A stretch of DNA of 16,328 nucleotides from CAIRTT01 sp046075665 (GTDB lineage: Bacteria; Armatimonadota; Armatimonadia; Armatimonadales; Armatimonadaceae): NCBI GenBank assembly GCA_046075665.1, contig JBJTQN010000097.1, positions 1 through 16,328 on the forward strand. The letters run 5' to 3'. The position numbers and the translations under genes are program-made. Positions 13,827 through 16,328 of this stretch are shown here, piece after piece (position 1 is the stretch's first letter; each line of letters starts with the position of its first letter). The notes beneath the pieces are model-generated. The model saw only the letters and a program-made list of their open reading frames with translations, searched no databases and was not told the origin of the DNA.

Positions 13827-16328
13827 GCCGTACAAATCGTATGAAAATCGAAACCCTTAACGCACTCGTACGCACAGGATTCGCTGTAGCCATTTTGGGT
13901 TCAGCTGCAATCCCGGGTTTGGCACAGGAATACACCCGACCTAAACCAGCTGCGACGAATCGTCCATCGATGCAGAATCCTGGTGGAAAGGCGCATGGTG
14001 GTAATAACAACCGTGGTCGCTTGACCGGTGATTATCTCTGGGGCGTTACAAATGGAAATCGAACATTCGATAAACCTGTTTATAGCCGCGTGCCACAGGA
14101 AACCATTGATGCGCCACTGTTTATGGATGGGTGGACGTATCCCATTGCGCGCGCCACAAATGGAGCGCGGATAGGACAAAATGCAACTGGTAGTATCCGT
14201 GACTTGTTGTTCCCAAGTGTTCTACTGGATGACGAAGCAACGGTAGCTACCGCACCGATCGATGGCGCTACCGCGATTGCACCAAATGGTCGTGTCGTTA
14301 TTGGTGCATCTTGGGCAAGTGCCGTCGCGGGTCCCTCAACACTATTCACGGGAAATCTCTATCACCGGAAACTAACTATTGTTCGTCCAAACGGCAATCC
14401 GGTCGCGAACCCCGCTGATGCAGGTAAGTTTAGTTGGTATCCTTCCGTCGGCGGTGCTGCCGGTGCTGTCATGCGTTACGCAATACGTATCAAGATGCCT
14501 CAAGCAGCAAGTGATACGAGTGTTGAGGCCCGGATTTCCGATGCCCGATACGTGGTTCACTACCAAATACCGAACGGCAGTGGTGGTTTCACACACGCAA
14601 CAAAGGTCTGTTATCTCAGTCAACGAACCGCTGGCAGTTTTTATCTAAGCGGTTCAGATGGACAACCTGCGTACTTCCCGATGTTCTCTGATGCAACGTA
14701 TGCCGCAGGCGGAACGTATGCAAATGGGGGAGCGTACACTGATGGAACATTCCGCGCACGCGTCGAGCTCGATGCGACCACGGAGTCTCCAGCCGCAAAT
14801 ACCTATGTGATTGCGGATCAGGTGGAGTTTGTTCAACGACCACAAGCAGTAAAGGCTACACCTACGCTAGTTCCACCTCATGGCGGACGTAAGGTTGATA
14901 CGGAGCAGGCTGGTTTTACACCGGATAACTATTTTCAGCCTTCAGCGTCAGCAACCTACTCACTCGCTGACTTCATCAATAACCCGCTTGATCCGAGCTT
15001 CACTACTGGAACAGCTACGCTTGATCCATCGAATATATCGACCATTTTCTGGGGCCCGGAGTCGATCGTTCAGCCGTTAAATGGAACGACTACTGTTGCT
15101 CCCGTGAATGCAACGAATCACCGTGCGTATCAGGATGGCACCGGAACGTTACTTCCGTTCTTCTCTCATATGCAGGTGTTGGTTCCACGTACCGACTACA
15201 TTGTCGATCCTGAAACAGGTGTCCCTGCAGCAACCATCGATGGGACGAAATCTATCGAGCTCGGTTCCATCCATTCTGTGGACTGGCTGACTGGTACACC
15301 AATATGGCGTTTTCCAGACCGCTCCTACATGCCAGGTGGTTTACGAAATCCACAGGTTGGCACTGACATCAACAGCAAGCCGGTCTATCAGGTACCGGGC
15401 ATTGTTGCCTACGATGTCAACAACGACGGGACGATTGTTGATGAGGAAGTCTTTATTGGTGCCCACGGTGACAACAATAATGGAGGCATTGCTGCAAGTG
15501 TAACAATCGTTCCAGGTATCGCTGTGCGCGGTCAGGTTCAGGTACCGGTTCGAAATGCAAGTGGTGTAATCACTGGAACAACCGCTGCACCTCGCGGGCG
15601 CTACTTCGCAGAACAAACATTGCCAACGCCTGGATTTGCTCCAGTACTAAACACTGTCGCATTCATCACGGCCAACAATGGCGTCATCTACGCTATCGAT
15701 CCTTATGGCAATAATGATTCCCGGTACATTCAAAAGGCCGACACTACAATACTTGGAACGTATCGGTATGGCTCCACAAATGTCCTCTGGACCTTTGCAC
15801 CTGAGAGCGCTGACAGAGGGACGACGGGCGTTCGAGCGGAAACGCTTGAACTTTACAATCGGCGCCTCAAGACGGAAGTTCCGGTTCCCGGTCCATACGG
15901 TAGTGCAGCGCCAGTCGTTGCATGGGCTAAGGCAGACACTGATCCGACACTAAATCTCATCAACGATGAACCACGCTTATTCGTGGGCAATCAAAATGGC
16001 AATGTTTACGCACTCGATGCTCGTGCGGATGCAGGTGTAAATGCGGTAACGAACACGCTGGGTACTCTGCCATACCGTAAAGGGCAGCAGACGTACAACG
16101 CCAAGCACCTCCCCAATAGTCTTGTAGTCCAGACTGATGTACACCGGACTGAGCTCAAGTGGTGGTTTGAAACACTGGGTGCAATCAATGCATCTGTCGC
16201 GGTCTCAGATGTACCAGCGGTAAGAACAGCCCCCGCAACGGTTACAGGGTCGAAGGGTGTTTACGTAACGACGGGCGAGGGCCGCGTTTATGCTTTGGAC
16301 TTTGATGGTCCAGTTACGAAAGCCGACC
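13823..16328 (+). CDS. Secreted PQQ-propeller protein with golvesin-like domain (C-terminus beyond window)
   Basis: Reading from GTG 13823 stays open for 835 codons to the right edge. A Sec signal peptide spans residues 1-34, with cleavage after PGLA. Residues about 195-340 resemble a golvesin/Xly-type carbohydrate-binding-like domain: MRYAIRIKMP (217 on), ARYVVHYQ, GAYTDGTFRARVEL and YVIADQVEFV ending near 338. PQQ-type propeller blades follow: SVDWLTGTPIWRF (485-497), FITANNGVIYAIDPYG (614-629), FVGNQNGNVYALDA (720-733) and GVYVTTGEGRVYALDF (812-827). Residues 531-542 form a 12-residue loop with the EF-hand spacing. The only cysteine visible is residue 263. The gene overlaps its upstream neighbour by 4 bp, so the two propeller proteins are probably made together, as a split or double counterpart of PilY1. 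An outer-membrane or surface enzyme is an alternative, though no catalytic motif is visible. Confidence 0.83.
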   Translation, partial: MSRTNRMKIETLNALVRTGFAVAILGSAAIPGLAQEYTRPKPAATNRPSMQNPGGKAHGGNNNRGRLTGDYLWGVTNGNRTFDKPVYSRVPQETIDAPLFMDGWTYPIARATNGARIGQNATGSIRDLLFPSVLLDDEATVATAPIDGATAIAPNGRVVIGASWASAVAGPSTLFTGNLYHRKLTIVRPNGNPVANPADAGKFSWYPSVGGAAGAVMRYAIRIKMPQAASDTSVEARISDARYVVHYQIPNGSGGFTHATKVCYLSQRTAGSFYLSGSDGQPAYFPMFSDATYAAGGTYANGGAYTDGTFRARVELDATTESPAANTYVIADQVEFVQRPQAVKATPTLVPPHGGRKVDTEQAGFTPDNYFQPSASATYSLADFINNPLDPSFTTGTATLDPSNISTIFWGPESIVQPLNGTTTVAPVNATNHRAYQDGTGTLLPFFSHMQVLVPRTDYIVDPETGVPAATIDGTKSIELGSIHSVDWLTGTPIWRFPDRSYMPGGLRNPQVGTDINSKPVYQVPGIVAYDVNNDGTIVDEEVFIGAHGDNNNGGIAASVTIVPGIAVRGQVQVPVRNASGVITGTTAAPRGRYFAEQTLPTPGFAPVLNTVAFITANNGVIYAIDPYGNNDSRYIQKADTTILGTYRYGSTNVLWTFAPESADRGTTGVRAETLELYNRRLKTEVPVPGPYGSAAPVVAWAKADTDPTLNLINDEPRLFVGNQNGNVYALDARADAGVNAVTNTLGTLPYRKGQQTYNAKHLPNSLVVQTDVHRTELKWWFETLGAINASVAVSDVPAVRTAPATVTGSKGVYVTTGEGRVYALDFDGPVTKAD
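15413..15448 (+). other. EF-hand-like calcium loop coding segment
   Basis: The segment encodes DVNNDGTIVDEE, residues 531-542 of the last protein, which fits D-x-N-x-D-G-x-I-x-x-x-E. PilY1-type propellers carry a comparable Asp-rich loop just before a strand leading to an 'aGD-nG' motif, and here the text continues VFIGAHGDNNNGG. It could equally be a VCBS/FG-GAP-type propeller turn, which also binds calcium. Confidence 0.5.

Overview
The window looks like a chromosomal stretch from a bacterium with roughly balanced base composition. The closest fit is Armatimonadota or a related Planctomycetota/Verrucomicrobiota-like lineage. That placement rests on the style of the class III signal peptide in the gene at 727 (G|FTLVELLVVIAIIAILAAILFPAF followed by an ARR-type turn and a YELDNREYP-like segment) and on the large secreted propeller proteins downstream. 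It is inferred from protein style only, because no rRNA or housekeeping gene is present.

Layout. At the left edge a minus-strand alpha/beta hydrolase with an N-terminal membrane anchor (1-515, cut by the window edge) is transcribed away from everything else. A 211-bp divergent spacer (516-726) holds a sigma70-like promoter (TTGCAC-18-TATAAT) overlapped by a perfect small palindrome. From 727 to the right edge all genes lie on the plus strand in one tight operon: a GspG/FimU-like pseudopilin (727-1650), a 630-residue PilV/GspI-like prepilin (1719-3611), a 735-residue PilW/GspJ-like prepilin (3608-5815), a 1004-residue PilX/GspK-like protein (5821-8835), a 1654-residue secreted protein with a glutamine-amidotransferase-like domain and PQQ/NHL-type propeller repeats (8862-13826), and a second secreted PQQ-propeller protein with a golvesin-like domain and an EF-hand-like loop (13823 to beyond 16328). 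Two junctions are 4-bp GTGA overlaps, one gap is 5 bp and one is 26 bp. Only the first junction (68 bp, with a hairpin) is loose.

How the genes may work together. The order pseudopilin-V-W-X followed by secreted beta-propeller proteins matches the fimU-pilV-pilW-pilX-pilY1 minor-pilin operon of type IV pili, and also the GspH/I/J/K tip complex of type II secretion. I infer that this locus encodes the tip or priming complex of a type IV filament. Its pilins carry very large C-terminal domains, and two propeller proteins sit where the single PilY1 tip adhesin would be. Unusual points are the absence of cysteine from all 2676 residues of the four pilin-like proteins, alanine instead of glycine before the predicted cleavage site in two of them, and an amidotransferase-like domain where PilY1 has a von Willebrand A domain. 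No prepilin peptidase, assembly ATPase or platform protein lies in the window, so the machine that exports these proteins must be encoded elsewhere.

I see no RNA genes, insertion sequences, CRISPR arrays or phage genes. Base composition and codon use look uniform by eye across the operon.
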